Position numbers and translations under genes: made by a program. From the NCBI GenBank assembly GCA_009773755.1, contig WSZJ01000028.1, positions 1 through 33,953 on the forward strand: DNA of 33,953 nt, written 5' to 3'. The notes below the pieces were generated by a model. That model saw only the letters and a program-made list of their open reading frames with translations. It ran no database searches and was not told the DNA's origin. Positions 8,244 through 14,640 of the stretch are shown here, piece by piece. Source of the DNA: Planctomycetota bacterium. GTDB lineage: Bacteria; Planctomycetota; MHYJ01; WSZJ01. Each line of letters opens with the position of its first letter. Position 1 is the stretch's first letter.

Positions 8244-8267
8244 GGATCGAGAGGGCCCTCCCGATCC
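8244..8267. other. Perfect-centre palindrome downstream of paralogue 2
   Basis: GGATCG-a-GAGGG meets CCCTC-c-CGATCC (8244-8267) with no loop and a single mismatch. There is no T-tract. It could be a protein-binding dyad or part of a weak terminator. Confidence 0.4.
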
Positions 8268-8296
8268 GGGGACACCGCCTGAGTCAGGATTGCCGT

Positions 8297-8326
8297 TTGT
8301 CCGCCCCCGCCCGAAACCGGTACACT
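8297..8326 (+). promoter_or_regulatory. Possible sigma70 promoter for paralogue 3
   Basis: TTGTCC (8297-8302) and TACACT (8321-8326) are separated by 18 bases and lie 34 bases before the ATG at 8361. The match is moderate; it suggests the third STN gene can be transcribed independently of the first two. Confidence 0.4.
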
Positions 8327-8360
8327 GCCGCGTCACGGGGGGGCCCGTAGGAGAAGGCCG

Positions 8361-9047
8361 ATGATTCGCTGCCTGGCCGTGACCGCCGCCTTGTTCATGG
8401 CACTCGCGCTTCCCGTTCGCGCCGACGACGCGGACGACACGAAAGCAGGGATCATGACCAAGCTGGAGACGACGAAAATCTCGCTCGATTTCAAAGACAC
8501 CAACCTGAGCGAGGTGATCGACTTCCTCCACGAAGTGACCGGAATCAATTTCGTGCTGTCCAAGACCGTGCTGGAAAAGGCGCGGGGCGGCGAGCTGAAA
8601 GTAGACATCAAGCTCGAAGACCTGCCGCTTCGCACGGCCCTCAAGCTGCTCCTCGAACTCAACGATCTCGCGCTGGTCTACCGCAAGGGCGTGCTGATGG
8701 TCGAGACGAAGGAGGAGCGCGGGTCGGAGCTGGACATGAAGATGTACGACGTGAAGGACCTGCTGATGAAGATCCGCGATTTTCCCGGTCCCAGCCTCGA
8801 GCTCTCGTCGGGCGAAGGGGATGCGGGGCCGACGACGGGAATCGTGGAGCCGGACGAAGGCGCCCATCCGTTCGACGACCCGGAGTCGCTGGTGAACATC
8901 ATCCGGAACGCGACGGGCGGGGACTCGACGTGGGGTAAAGACGGCGTGACGATCGGGATTTCCAACGGGCTGCTCGTGGTCGTGCAGAGCGCCAGCATTC
9001 ACAGGGAAATTCAGGAGCTGATCGTCGCGTTGCGGCAGTTCAAATAG
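8361..9047 (+). CDS. Exported STN/secretin-N0-like domain protein (paralogue 3 of 3)
   Basis: A 228-residue protein with a GGAG-containing ribosome site before ATG 8361 and signal peptide MIRCLAVTAALFMALALPVRA, cleaved before DDADD. It closely parallels the preceding gene: 'KISLDFKDTNLSEVIDFLHE', 'INFVLSK', 'LPLRTALKLLLE', 'GVLMVETKEERG', 'MKMYDVKDLLMKI', then 'SLVNIIRNATGGDSTWGKDG' and the closing LRQFK. The region between (DFPGPSLELSSGEGDAG...) is the variable part of the family. As with its paralogues, the fold resembles the N0 plus a second N-domain of a secretin without the pore. A strong terminator follows directly, so this gene ends the unit. Confidence 0.85.
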   Translation: MIRCLAVTAALFMALALPVRADDADDTKAGIMTKLETTKISLDFKDTNLSEVIDFLHEVTGINFVLSKTVLEKARGGELKVDIKLEDLPLRTALKLLLELNDLALVYRKGVLMVETKEERGSELDMKMYDVKDLLMKIRDFPGPSLELSSGEGDAGPTTGIVEPDEGAHPFDDPESLVNIIRNATGGDSTWGKDGVTIGISNGLLVVVQSASIHREIQELIVALRQFK

Positions 9048-9069
9048 CAGATTGCCAGGAGTGATCGCC

Positions 9070-9099
9070 GGGGGCCGGCCACAAGCCGGCCCCCTTTTT
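9070..9099 (+). terminator. Intrinsic terminator after third STN gene
   Basis: A perfect 10-bp GC-rich stem (9070-9079 with 9085-9094), CACAA loop, followed by TTTTT (9095-9099), 22 bases after the stop codon. Confidence 0.92.
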
Positions 9100-9266
9100 C
9101 ATGGCCCGCGCCGCAGCCCGATCCGCCAGAATTTCTTCGCGCTCTTCCAACTTCCGCGAGACCTCCCCGTAACACCTTTCGACGCCGCCGGAAGCCGCGC
9201 GAGCGAGTGCTCGACCGGCGCGCCCTTGACCCGGCCCCACCGGGGCCCTTCGCGAAGGAGATTTCC

Positions 9267-10124
9267 ATGATGTCGATGTTGCGCGTCCTGCCGCTGGCCC
9301 TGTGTCTGGCCCTTCCCGTCTTCTCCGACGACGGCAAGAAGGAAGATCCCAAGAAGACGGAGGAGCCGAAGAAGGACGAAGGGAGCAAGACGGAGCCGCA
9401 GGACTCCGACGAGGTCAAGAAATCGGTCAGCGAAGGGATCAAGAAGCTCGAGGACAAGAGCTACAACTTCACGGCCCAGATCGACGTTGAGATGGGCGGG
9501 AGCCCGATGTTGAACACGGAGATGAAGGGCTCGCACAAGAAGCCGTACACGAAGATGGAGATGGACATGATGGGGCAGGCGATCGAGATCTATACCGACG
9601 GGAAGTCGTCGGTGCAGAAGAACCCGCAGTCCGGCGCCTGGGAGAAGACCGACAACCAGATGACGGGGACGATCGACCCGAAGCAGCTGGAGAAACTGAT
9701 CAAGTCGGCGACCTGGGACAAAAAGGAATTGAAGGTCGGCTCGCACGTCTGTCGCGTCGCGAACGCGAAGGTGGACAAGGCCAAGGTCGCCAAGCTGTTC
9801 GCCAAGAGCGGCATGGGCGGGAACGCCAAGATTTCGAAGTCCAGCCTTCGGATCTATCTCGACAAGGAAGACGGCAAGGTCCGCCGGATGAAGCTCTCCA
9901 TGACGATGTCGATGGACATGGGCGGCGGCGGTGGCGGCGGCGGGATGGAGCTGGGCCTGACGATGGACCAGAAGCTCTCGTACTCGAGCAAGGTCGAAGT
10001 GAAGATCCCGGAAGAAGTCAAGAACCTGCTCGAAGGGAAAGTGGACGAGAACGGCGGCAAGGAAAAGGACGAAGAGAAGGACAAAGAAAAGGACGAGGAG
10101 AGCGAAGAAGGCGACGAGAAGTAA
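9267..10124 (+). CDS. Exported hypothetical protein, possible LolA-like fold, Gly-rich loop (paralogue A)
   Basis: A 285-residue exported protein; ATG 9267 follows AAGGAG by six bases. The signal peptide is MMSMLRVLPLALCLALPVFS, cleaved before DDGKK, then a Lys/Glu/Asp-rich linker (about 21-50). The body alternates strands typical of periplasmic lipid- or lipoprotein-carrier folds: 'SYNFTAQIDVEMGG', 'GQAIEIYTDGKSSVQ', 'SGAWEKT', 'KVGSHVCRV', 'SSLRIYLDKEDGKVRRMKL'. A run of eight glycines interrupts the strand pattern near residues 218-226 (9919-9948). The tail is Lys/Glu-rich (EEKDKEKDEE type). A lone cysteine sits in GSHVCRV. It is a clear paralogue of the next gene. A LolA/LppX-like assignment is a weak structural guess; function is unknown. 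Confidence 0.78.
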   Translation: MMSMLRVLPLALCLALPVFSDDGKKEDPKKTEEPKKDEGSKTEPQDSDEVKKSVSEGIKKLEDKSYNFTAQIDVEMGGSPMLNTEMKGSHKKPYTKMEMDMMGQAIEIYTDGKSSVQKNPQSGAWEKTDNQMTGTIDPKQLEKLIKSATWDKKELKVGSHVCRVANAKVDKAKVAKLFAKSGMGGNAKISKSSLRIYLDKEDGKVRRMKLSMTMSMDMGGGGGGGGMELGLTMDQKLSYSSKVEVKIPEEVKNLLEGKVDENGGKEKDEEKDKEKDEESEEGDEK

Positions 10125-10143
10125 GACCTGATCCCGAAAAACC

Positions 10144-10176
10144 GGACCCCCGCTGAAAATCGGGGGTCCTTCTATT
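10144..10176 (+). terminator. Intrinsic terminator between paralogues A and B
   Basis: GGACCCCCG (10144-10152) and CGGGGGTCC (10161-10169) form a 9-bp stem with loop CTGAAAAT, followed by TTCTATT. It ends two bases before the ribosome-binding site of the next gene (AAGGAG 10178-10183), so termination or attenuation here would control that gene. Confidence 0.8.
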
Positions 10177-10189
10177 GAAGGAGCACTCG

Positions 10190-11110
10190 ATGATTCGCAC
10201 GATCGGTTCCGCCGTCGCCCTTGCGTTGCTGTTGACAATTCAAGCCTTCGCACAGGGGACGCCGGACTCACAGCCGAAGGATCCCAAGGAGGAAGGCGGG
10301 GCGAAGGAGGAAGGCGCCAAGGAAGAAGCCGAGGACCCCGGCGACCCTGCGGCTCTCAAGGCGCTTCAGGACGGCGTCGACATTTCGACGAAGAAAAAGT
10401 ACACGCTCAAGGGCGGTCTCGACGTCGAAGTCGCCGGCGCTTCCATGTTCGCAATTGAATTGCAGGGCGAGCACGCCGGGAAATGGACGCACTTCAAGAC
10501 CGAAGTCATGGGGAACGCCGTTGAGATCTACACGGACGGCGAGACGACCCTGTCGCTGAATGCGCAGACGGGCGCCTGGGAGAAGCAGACCGCGGGCGCG
10601 GGTGGTGGCGGCGGCGGTGGCGGAGGCGGGCGCGGTGGCCGGGGCGGGCGCGGTGGATTCCGCGGCGGGCTCGGGATGGACCAGGTCGCGAAGGCCGTGA
10701 AGACCGCGAAATTCGACGGCGAGGCGAAGGTCGGCTCGCATGTCTGCAAAGTGATCCGCGCGAAGACCGACGCGGAATCGATCCGCAAGCTTCTGGGCGG
10801 CGGGAAGATGGGCGGAGGAGAGGTGAAGAAGTCCTCGCTGAAGTTCTACGTCGACAAGGAAGACGGCCGGCTCCGGCGCATGAAGCTGACGATGGATGCG
10901 CTGGCGAACATGCAGGGGCAGGGAGGCATGGAGTTGCACATTACTTCGGACTATCGCTACACCTATTCGAAGGGGATCAAGGTGGAGTTGCCGGAAGAGG
11001 CGAAGGCGGTGCTCGAGGAGAAGAAGGAAGAGCCGAAGGACGAGAAGAAAGAGGAAGGTGCGGACCCCGAGGCGCCGAAGTCGGGCGAGGGTTCGGGCGA
11101 CGGGAAGTAG
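10190..11110 (+). CDS. Exported hypothetical protein with Gly/Arg-rich tract (paralogue B)
   Basis: A 306-residue exported protein; ATG 10190 has AAGGAG seven bases upstream (a TTG at 10175 is in frame but precedes that site). The signal peptide is MIRTIGSAVALALLLTIQAFA, cleaved before QGT. It parallels the previous gene block for block: 'NAVEIYTDGETTLSL', 'TGAWEKQ', 'KVGSHVCKVIRAKTD', 'KKSSLKFYVDKEDGRLRRMKL', 'VELPEEAKAVLEEK' and a Lys/Glu-rich tail. Between TGAWEKQ and the KVGSHVC block it carries a low-complexity insert of glycines followed by repeated R-G-G units (about residues 136-161). RGG-like tracts are usually linked to RNA or polyanion binding in other contexts; in an exported protein the role is unknown. 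The conserved cysteine in GSHVC is shared by both paralogues. Confidence 0.78.
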   Translation: MIRTIGSAVALALLLTIQAFAQGTPDSQPKDPKEEGGAKEEGAKEEAEDPGDPAALKALQDGVDISTKKKYTLKGGLDVEVAGASMFAIELQGEHAGKWTHFKTEVMGNAVEIYTDGETTLSLNAQTGAWEKQTAGAGGGGGGGGGGRGGRGGRGGFRGGLGMDQVAKAVKTAKFDGEAKVGSHVCKVIRAKTDAESIRKLLGGGKMGGGEVKKSSLKFYVDKEDGRLRRMKLTMDALANMQGQGGMELHITSDYRYTYSKGIKVELPEEAKAVLEEKKEEPKDEKKEEGADPEAPKSGEGSGDGK

Positions 11111-11115
11111 GTATA

Positions 11116-11172
11116 GCCCCTTCGACTCGACCACTCGCTCAGGGCAAAGACATGCCGTCGTACGCCTGACGC
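11116..11172. repeat. REP-like inverted intergenic repeat
   Basis: CCCCTTCGACTC (11117-11128) with GCTCAGGGC (11137-11145), followed by a reverse-oriented GCCCTGAAG, resembles the widespread CCTTCGA..GCTCAGGGC class of extragenic palindromes. It lies immediately after the stop of paralogue B. Identification is by eye only. Confidence 0.45.
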
Positions 11173-11220
11173 CCTGAAGTTCCAGGTGACCTTCGAAGAT
11201 TGTGACGACTGAGCTGATGG

Positions 11221-11251
11221 GCCGGCGACCCCCGCGGTCGCCGGCTCTTTT
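11221..11251 (+). terminator. Intrinsic terminator upstream of lipoprotein gene
   Basis: GCCGGCGACC (11221-11230) and GGTCGCCGGC (11236-11245) form a perfect 10-bp stem with loop CCCGC, followed by TCTTTT. It lies 20 bases before the next ATG, so it insulates the following gene from upstream transcription. Confidence 0.9.
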
Positions 11252-11255
11252 CGCG

Positions 11256-11261
11256 TATCAT
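11256..11261 (+). promoter_or_regulatory. Possible -10 element giving a leaderless start
   Basis: TATCAT lies nine bases before ATG 11271, between a strong terminator and the gene, and there is no Shine-Dalgarno sequence. If used, transcription would begin at or within a few bases of the ATG. No -35 match is visible because the terminator stem occupies that position. Confidence 0.35.
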
Positions 11262-11270
11262 CTGCGCTCC

Positions 11271-12473
11271 ATGAGAGTCCTTTTGATCCTGCTCGCCGCC
11301 GGTCTCGCCGGGTGCTCGCCCCCGCCGGCAGAAATCCTCAAGTCTGCGCTCGCGAAAGCGGCCACAACCCCGCATCGATTCGGCGGAAAAGCCACTCGCA
11401 CGCTCTCGCCGGTCGGGGCTGAATTCCGGCAGGCGGATCCGGTGATCGTAAGCTGGGAAGTCAAAGGCGCCTTCGCGGCGCCGTACGCCTCCGTCGAGCT
11501 GACGGGGCTGGCGGGCAAACGCCGCGCCATCGGGCGCGAGGGGTGGTGGTCGGAACCGTACGAGGAAGTGTGGCGGGCCTACCCGCCGCCCTACGAATCG
11601 ATCGAGTGGCTCGATCCGGCCGGGCTCACCGCCGCTGCGGAATACGGCCCCGACCAGACGGTCGGCGGCGTCGCGTGCCGCAGAGTCCGCGCTTCACATC
11701 AGGCCGGCACCATGTCGTTCGACATCGCCAAGGATGGCGGTCGGCTGATGCGCGTGCAGGGCGGGACGACGGACGGGAAGGACGTGTACGAGTTCGACCT
11801 GGTATTCGACTGGTCGGAAGGAAAAGTCGAGGTTCCGGACGGCGCCCGGATCCTGTTGGAGGCGCTGGCGGGCGCCAAAGGGTCCGGCGACGACCCCGCG
11901 GCAAAGGAAGCGGTGCAGCGGGCCTGGTCCGTGCTGCCGCGCACGACCGCCACCGTGACGACGATCCAGATCGATTTCCTGAACGCGGCTGAGCTGCGGA
12001 GGCGAAGCGGCTATCTCGAGCAGGATCCGCCTCTGCGGGCGTGGAACATCGCCGAGAACGGGAAAAACGTCTTCCTCTTTTCGGACGGCGTGAGGAGCGT
12101 CGCTTCGGATTCGCCGGACGGGGCTTTGCGAGAGACGCCGACGCTCGCCAAACCGGTTCTCGACGACCTGGACGCGGTCACTATCGTGCGGGCGGCGTTC
12201 GCCGGGGAGAGCGATCACCGCGGGACGAAATGCCGGCTCGTCGCCGCGGAAATACTGTCGAGGTCGGCGGAGAAGGGGACGACGCCTTCCGTCAGCTGGT
12301 TCTGGATCGGTCCTGACGGGAGGTTGCTCAGGCAGCTGATGGTGGGCAAGGCGACGATGGCGGGGGAGGGCGCGAGGGAGCTGACGACGGTCGCCGATGT
12401 GACGCTGCGGCCCGATCCCGCGGACGCTTCGATGAGGCTTCTGAAGCGGGCGCGGGAGATCTTCAAGCGCTAA
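11271..12473 (+). CDS. Lipoprotein of unknown function
   Basis: A 400-residue lipoprotein. ATG 11271 gives a short classic signal peptide, MRVLLILLAAGLAGC, with lipobox L-A-G-C15. The mature part has two similar halves in outline: an N-half with 'KATRTLSPVGAEF', 'VSWEVKGAF', 'GREGWWSEPYEEVWRAYPPP' and 'VGGVACRRVRA', and a C-half with 'TATVTTIQIDFLNA', 'NVFLFSDGVRSV' and 'RGTKCRLVAAE'. Each ends with a Cys-containing strand followed by 'DGRLxR' (DGGRLMRVQ; DGRLLRQLMV). That repeated pattern echoes the GSHVCKV..DGRLRRMKL pattern of the two upstream exported paralogues, so all may share a LolA-like carrier fold; this is a guess from pattern, not from alignment. No enzyme motif is visible. Confidence 0.8.
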   Translation: MRVLLILLAAGLAGCSPPPAEILKSALAKAATTPHRFGGKATRTLSPVGAEFRQADPVIVSWEVKGAFAAPYASVELTGLAGKRRAIGREGWWSEPYEEVWRAYPPPYESIEWLDPAGLTAAAEYGPDQTVGGVACRRVRASHQAGTMSFDIAKDGGRLMRVQGGTTDGKDVYEFDLVFDWSEGKVEVPDGARILLEALAGAKGSGDDPAAKEAVQRAWSVLPRTTATVTTIQIDFLNAAELRRRSGYLEQDPPLRAWNIAENGKNVFLFSDGVRSVASDSPDGALRETPTLAKPVLDDLDAVTIVRAAFAGESDHRGTKCRLVAAEILSRSAEKGTTPSVSWFWIGPDGRLLRQLMVGKATMAGEGARELTTVADVTLRPDPADASMRLLKRAREIFKR

Positions 12474-12516
12474 GCGCGGAGTAGCCGCACGTGGGGCCTC
12501 GTGCGAAGATCGGGCG

Positions 12517-13272
12517 ATGCTCGTGGATTCGCACTGTCACCTCGCCTACGACGAATTGCGGAACGACCTCGCGGGCGTTCTTGCGCGCGCCGAAGCGGCC
12601 GGAGTCGGACGGTGCGTCGTGATCGGCACCGACGTCGCCTCGAGCCGGCTGGCCTCGGAGATGGCGACGGCCGATCCCCGCCTCTTCGCCGCTGCAGGAA
12701 TTCATCCGAATGACTGTGAAGGATTTCAGGAATGGGTGGCGCTGGAAGAGCTGTCGCGTCAGCGCCGGGTGGTGGCTCTCGGCGAGACGGGTCTCGACTG
12801 GTACCGGACTACCGCGAGCCGTGATGCGCAGCGCGCGGCGTTCGCCCGGACCATGGAAATCGCGAAGGCCGCGGGAAAACCCGTCGTCATCCACTGCCGG
12901 GAAGCCTACGACGACACGCTCGACATGATCGCCGCTTCACGCCCCGCCGGCGTCATGCACTGTTTCGCCGGGGACGAAAAGCAGGCGAAGCGCGCGCTGG
13001 ACCTTGGCTTCTACATTTCGTTCGCCGGGCCGGTGACGTACAAGAAGAGCGAGGCCCTCCGCAGGATCGCCGCGCTGATCCCGCGCGATCGCGTTCTCGT
13101 CGAGACGGACGCGCCGTTCCTTCCTCCGGAGCCGCACCGCGGCAAGCGCAACGAGCCGGCGTACGCCCGGCTGACGGCGGAGTGCGTCGCGAAATGCGCC
13201 GGCATGGCTTTCGAGGATTTCGCGCGGCAGGAATCGGAGAACGCGAAGCGGCTCTTCGGCTGGAATTCCTGA
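12517..13272 (+). CDS. tatD: TatD family metal-dependent hydrolase / DNase
   Basis: A 251-residue cytoplasmic TIM-barrel metallohydrolase of the usual TatD/YcfH/YjjV length. The metal ligands of the amidohydrolase-like site are visible: H6-x-H8 in DSHCHL, E90 in LGETGLDW, H126 in VVIHCRE, H148 in VMHCFAG and D198 in VETDAPFLPPE. The family comprises 3'-5' exonucleases acting on DNA or RNA and possible D-aminoacyl-tRNA or quality-control enzymes; TatD itself is not part of protein export. The ATG has no good Shine-Dalgarno sequence. A hairpin follows the stop. Closest members should be YcfH-like, but paralogue assignment from sequence alone is uncertain. Confidence 0.93.
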   Translation: MLVDSHCHLAYDELRNDLAGVLARAEAAGVGRCVVIGTDVASSRLASEMATADPRLFAAAGIHPNDCEGFQEWVALEELSRQRRVVALGETGLDWYRTTASRDAQRAAFARTMEIAKAAGKPVVIHCREAYDDTLDMIAASRPAGVMHCFAGDEKQAKRALDLGFYISFAGPVTYKKSEALRRIAALIPRDRVLVETDAPFLPPEPHRGKRNEPAYARLTAECVAKCAGMAFEDFARQESENAKRLFGWNS

Positions 13273-13303
13273 ACCGCGTCGCCGGACCAGCTATGAAGAA
13301 GAA

Positions 13304-13336
13304 CGGCGCTCCATTCCGGGGCGCCGCTTCCATTTC
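13304..13336 (+). terminator. Probable terminator after tatD
   Basis: A 9-bp stem (13304-13312 with 13318-13326, one T-G pair), loop ATTCC, then CTTCCATTT. The T-run is interrupted, so efficiency is uncertain. Confidence 0.6.
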
Positions 13337-13348
13337 TGGAGCCCTCCG

Positions 13349-14107
13349 ATGACGAACCTCAACCTCGCCCGCCTCCTCGAGCGTTTCAACGACGCCGGGC
13401 TGGCGCTCTCGGTCAACCGCAAGCAGCGTCGCGGCGTCCGGGGCGACGTGTTCTCGATGTCCGTCGAGCGCGTGGACCGCCGGGAGCGGTTCGTCATGTT
13501 CCCGGGCGCGTCGGAGCGTCTCGAGGTGCTGGACATTTCGCCGGTCGTGAAGCAGGCCGTCCTGCTCGTGAAGGAGTCGGAGCGGTCGTTCACGCAGCGC
13601 GTCTGGGACCCGGCGCTCAAGGACCACGTCGAGCGCGTGCAGCGGACGCCCGGCGAGACGCGGCGCTACCTGGTCGGGATGGACGAACGGTCGTACTTCA
13701 TGGCGGAGCTGCCTCGGCCCGTGACGACGGTCAAGGAAGCCCACCGTGCGCTGCGGCCCGGCGAAGTCGTCGACTGGGAGACGCGGCGCGAGAACCGCGG
13801 CAAGAAGGCCGTCCGGCAGGGCGAGTGGCTCTTCCTGCCTCTGCCGACGCTGGAAGGGAAGGAGCTGGACAACCGGATTGCGCGTCGTGAAGCGATCCTC
13901 CGTGAGAAGGCGCGGATCCCGGGACGTCCGGGAAAGCCGCACGTGGCGTTCCGGCTGGCGGTCGTGCAGGGCGAGAAGGGGCCGTTCGTTTACGCGCAGG
14001 GGTCGGTTAACCACGCCGACCACGAGACGCTCCACCTGAACGGCTGGCACCGGGTCGTCGCGAACATGGAAGTCCGCCGGGCGCAGATCGGGACGTGGAT
14101 TGACTGA
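13349..14107 (+). CDS. Conserved-looking cytoplasmic protein of unknown function
   Basis: A 252-residue protein with no signal peptide or membrane segment; GGAG lies 8 bases before the ATG. I do not recognise the family with confidence. Visible features are a basic N-terminal third (SVNRKQRRGVRGDVFSM), a central segment 'YLVGMDERSYFMAELP', and the block R156-Q-G-E-W-L-F-L-P-L-P166. The C-terminal segment is histidine-dense: H222-A-D-H225-E-T-L-H229 and W-H234. The RQGEWxFxP and HxDHETL elements recall hypothetical proteins seen in plasmid and phage contexts, but that is memory, not a search. The His/Asp/Glu cluster could bind a metal. It stands alone between two terminators and so is its own transcription unit. 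Confidence 0.75.
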   Translation: MTNLNLARLLERFNDAGLALSVNRKQRRGVRGDVFSMSVERVDRRERFVMFPGASERLEVLDISPVVKQAVLLVKESERSFTQRVWDPALKDHVERVQRTPGETRRYLVGMDERSYFMAELPRPVTTVKEAHRALRPGEVVDWETRRENRGKKAVRQGEWLFLPLPTLEGKELDNRIARREAILREKARIPGRPGKPHVAFRLAVVQGEKGPFVYAQGSVNHADHETLHLNGWHRVVANMEVRRAQIGTWID

Positions 14108-14114
14108 TTGAAGG

Positions 14115-14148
14115 GCGCCGTGCCTCCGGAAGGGGGCACGGCGCTTTT
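14115..14148 (+). terminator. Intrinsic terminator after unknown gene
   Basis: GCGCCGTGCC (14115-14124) and GGCACGGCGC (14135-14144) form a perfect 10-bp stem, followed by TTTT. The stem starts eight bases after the stop codon. Confidence 0.92.
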
Positions 14149-14229
14149 CGTGCGGACGCTGCCGAGAAGACGGGGCGGGCGGGCACCAGGGTGCATGGCC
14201 GGTATTGCAATAACCTTCGAGGGCGACCC

Positions 14230-14500
14230 GAAAAGGCAAAGTCAAAACGGCGAAACGCAAAGCGCAACGCCAAAATCCAAGAGGAGAAATAAATGCACGG
14301 AAAGCCGCCGCGCGGCAAGCCATTCGACATCTGCGAACCGACGATTCGGTTCGCGCTTCGTGCGATGAGCTTCATGATCCGCCTCATCGACCAAGCTGCC
14401 TGACTTGTCCCTTGCCTTTTGTTGTTTGCTTGAGAGTTCTCCTTTTTGCCTTTGCCGTTTCCCTCTTCGCCTCAGCCGTTTCCCGCGGCCGAGGTGGAAC
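14230..14500. repeat. Palindromic element with A-rich left and T-rich right arms
   Basis: The left flank (about 14230-14290) is built from words such as GGCAAAG, CAAAACGG, CGAAACG and GCAAAG. The right flank (about 14410-14500) carries their complements (CCTTGCC, TTTTGTTG, TTTTTGCC, TTTGCCGTTTCCC, GCCGTTTCCC). Between them sits a short coding remnant at 14293-14403. The base composition differs sharply from the GC-rich neighbours. The layout matches small dispersed elements carrying a cargo gene; no transposase is present. The rest of the 14108-14640 gap (14501-14640) shows only the ribosome site for the next gene. Confidence 0.6.
14293..14403 (+). pseudogene. Remnant of a four-helix-bundle (23S rRNA intervening-sequence-type) protein gene
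   Basis: A 36-codon frame starting at ATG 14293, with GAGGAG ahead, stopping at TGA 14401. The segment F-D-I-C-E-P-T-I-R-F-A-L-R-A resembles the conserved opening of four-helix-bundle IVP-family proteins ('FD..ERT.RFALR'), which are normally about 110-130 residues. Only the first helix is left here and the remaining sequence is the right arm of the surrounding palindrome, so it appears to be an internally deleted copy. It could instead be a genuinely short peptide gene. Confidence 0.5.
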
Positions 14501-14640
14501 GCAGGGAGCCTCCCGGGCTGCCCCGCAATACCGGCCTGCACCCATGCCCCGTTTCCCCCTTGCGCAGCCCGGATTTTTCCGATGGAATACGCCGCTTCGA
14601 TTCGGCGTTACCGATAGACACCCATTCCCCGGAGGAAGAC

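Noticed and set aside
7038..9002. Long minus-strand open frame (about 654 codons) under the STN trio
   Set aside because: No signal peptide, start context or motif; the plus strand codes for three similar exported proteins.
9228..9266. TTGACC promoter before the first Gly-rich gene
   Set aside because: No acceptable -10 hexamer lies 16-19 bases downstream; the region is more likely leader DNA with a GGCCCC/GGGGCC hairpin.
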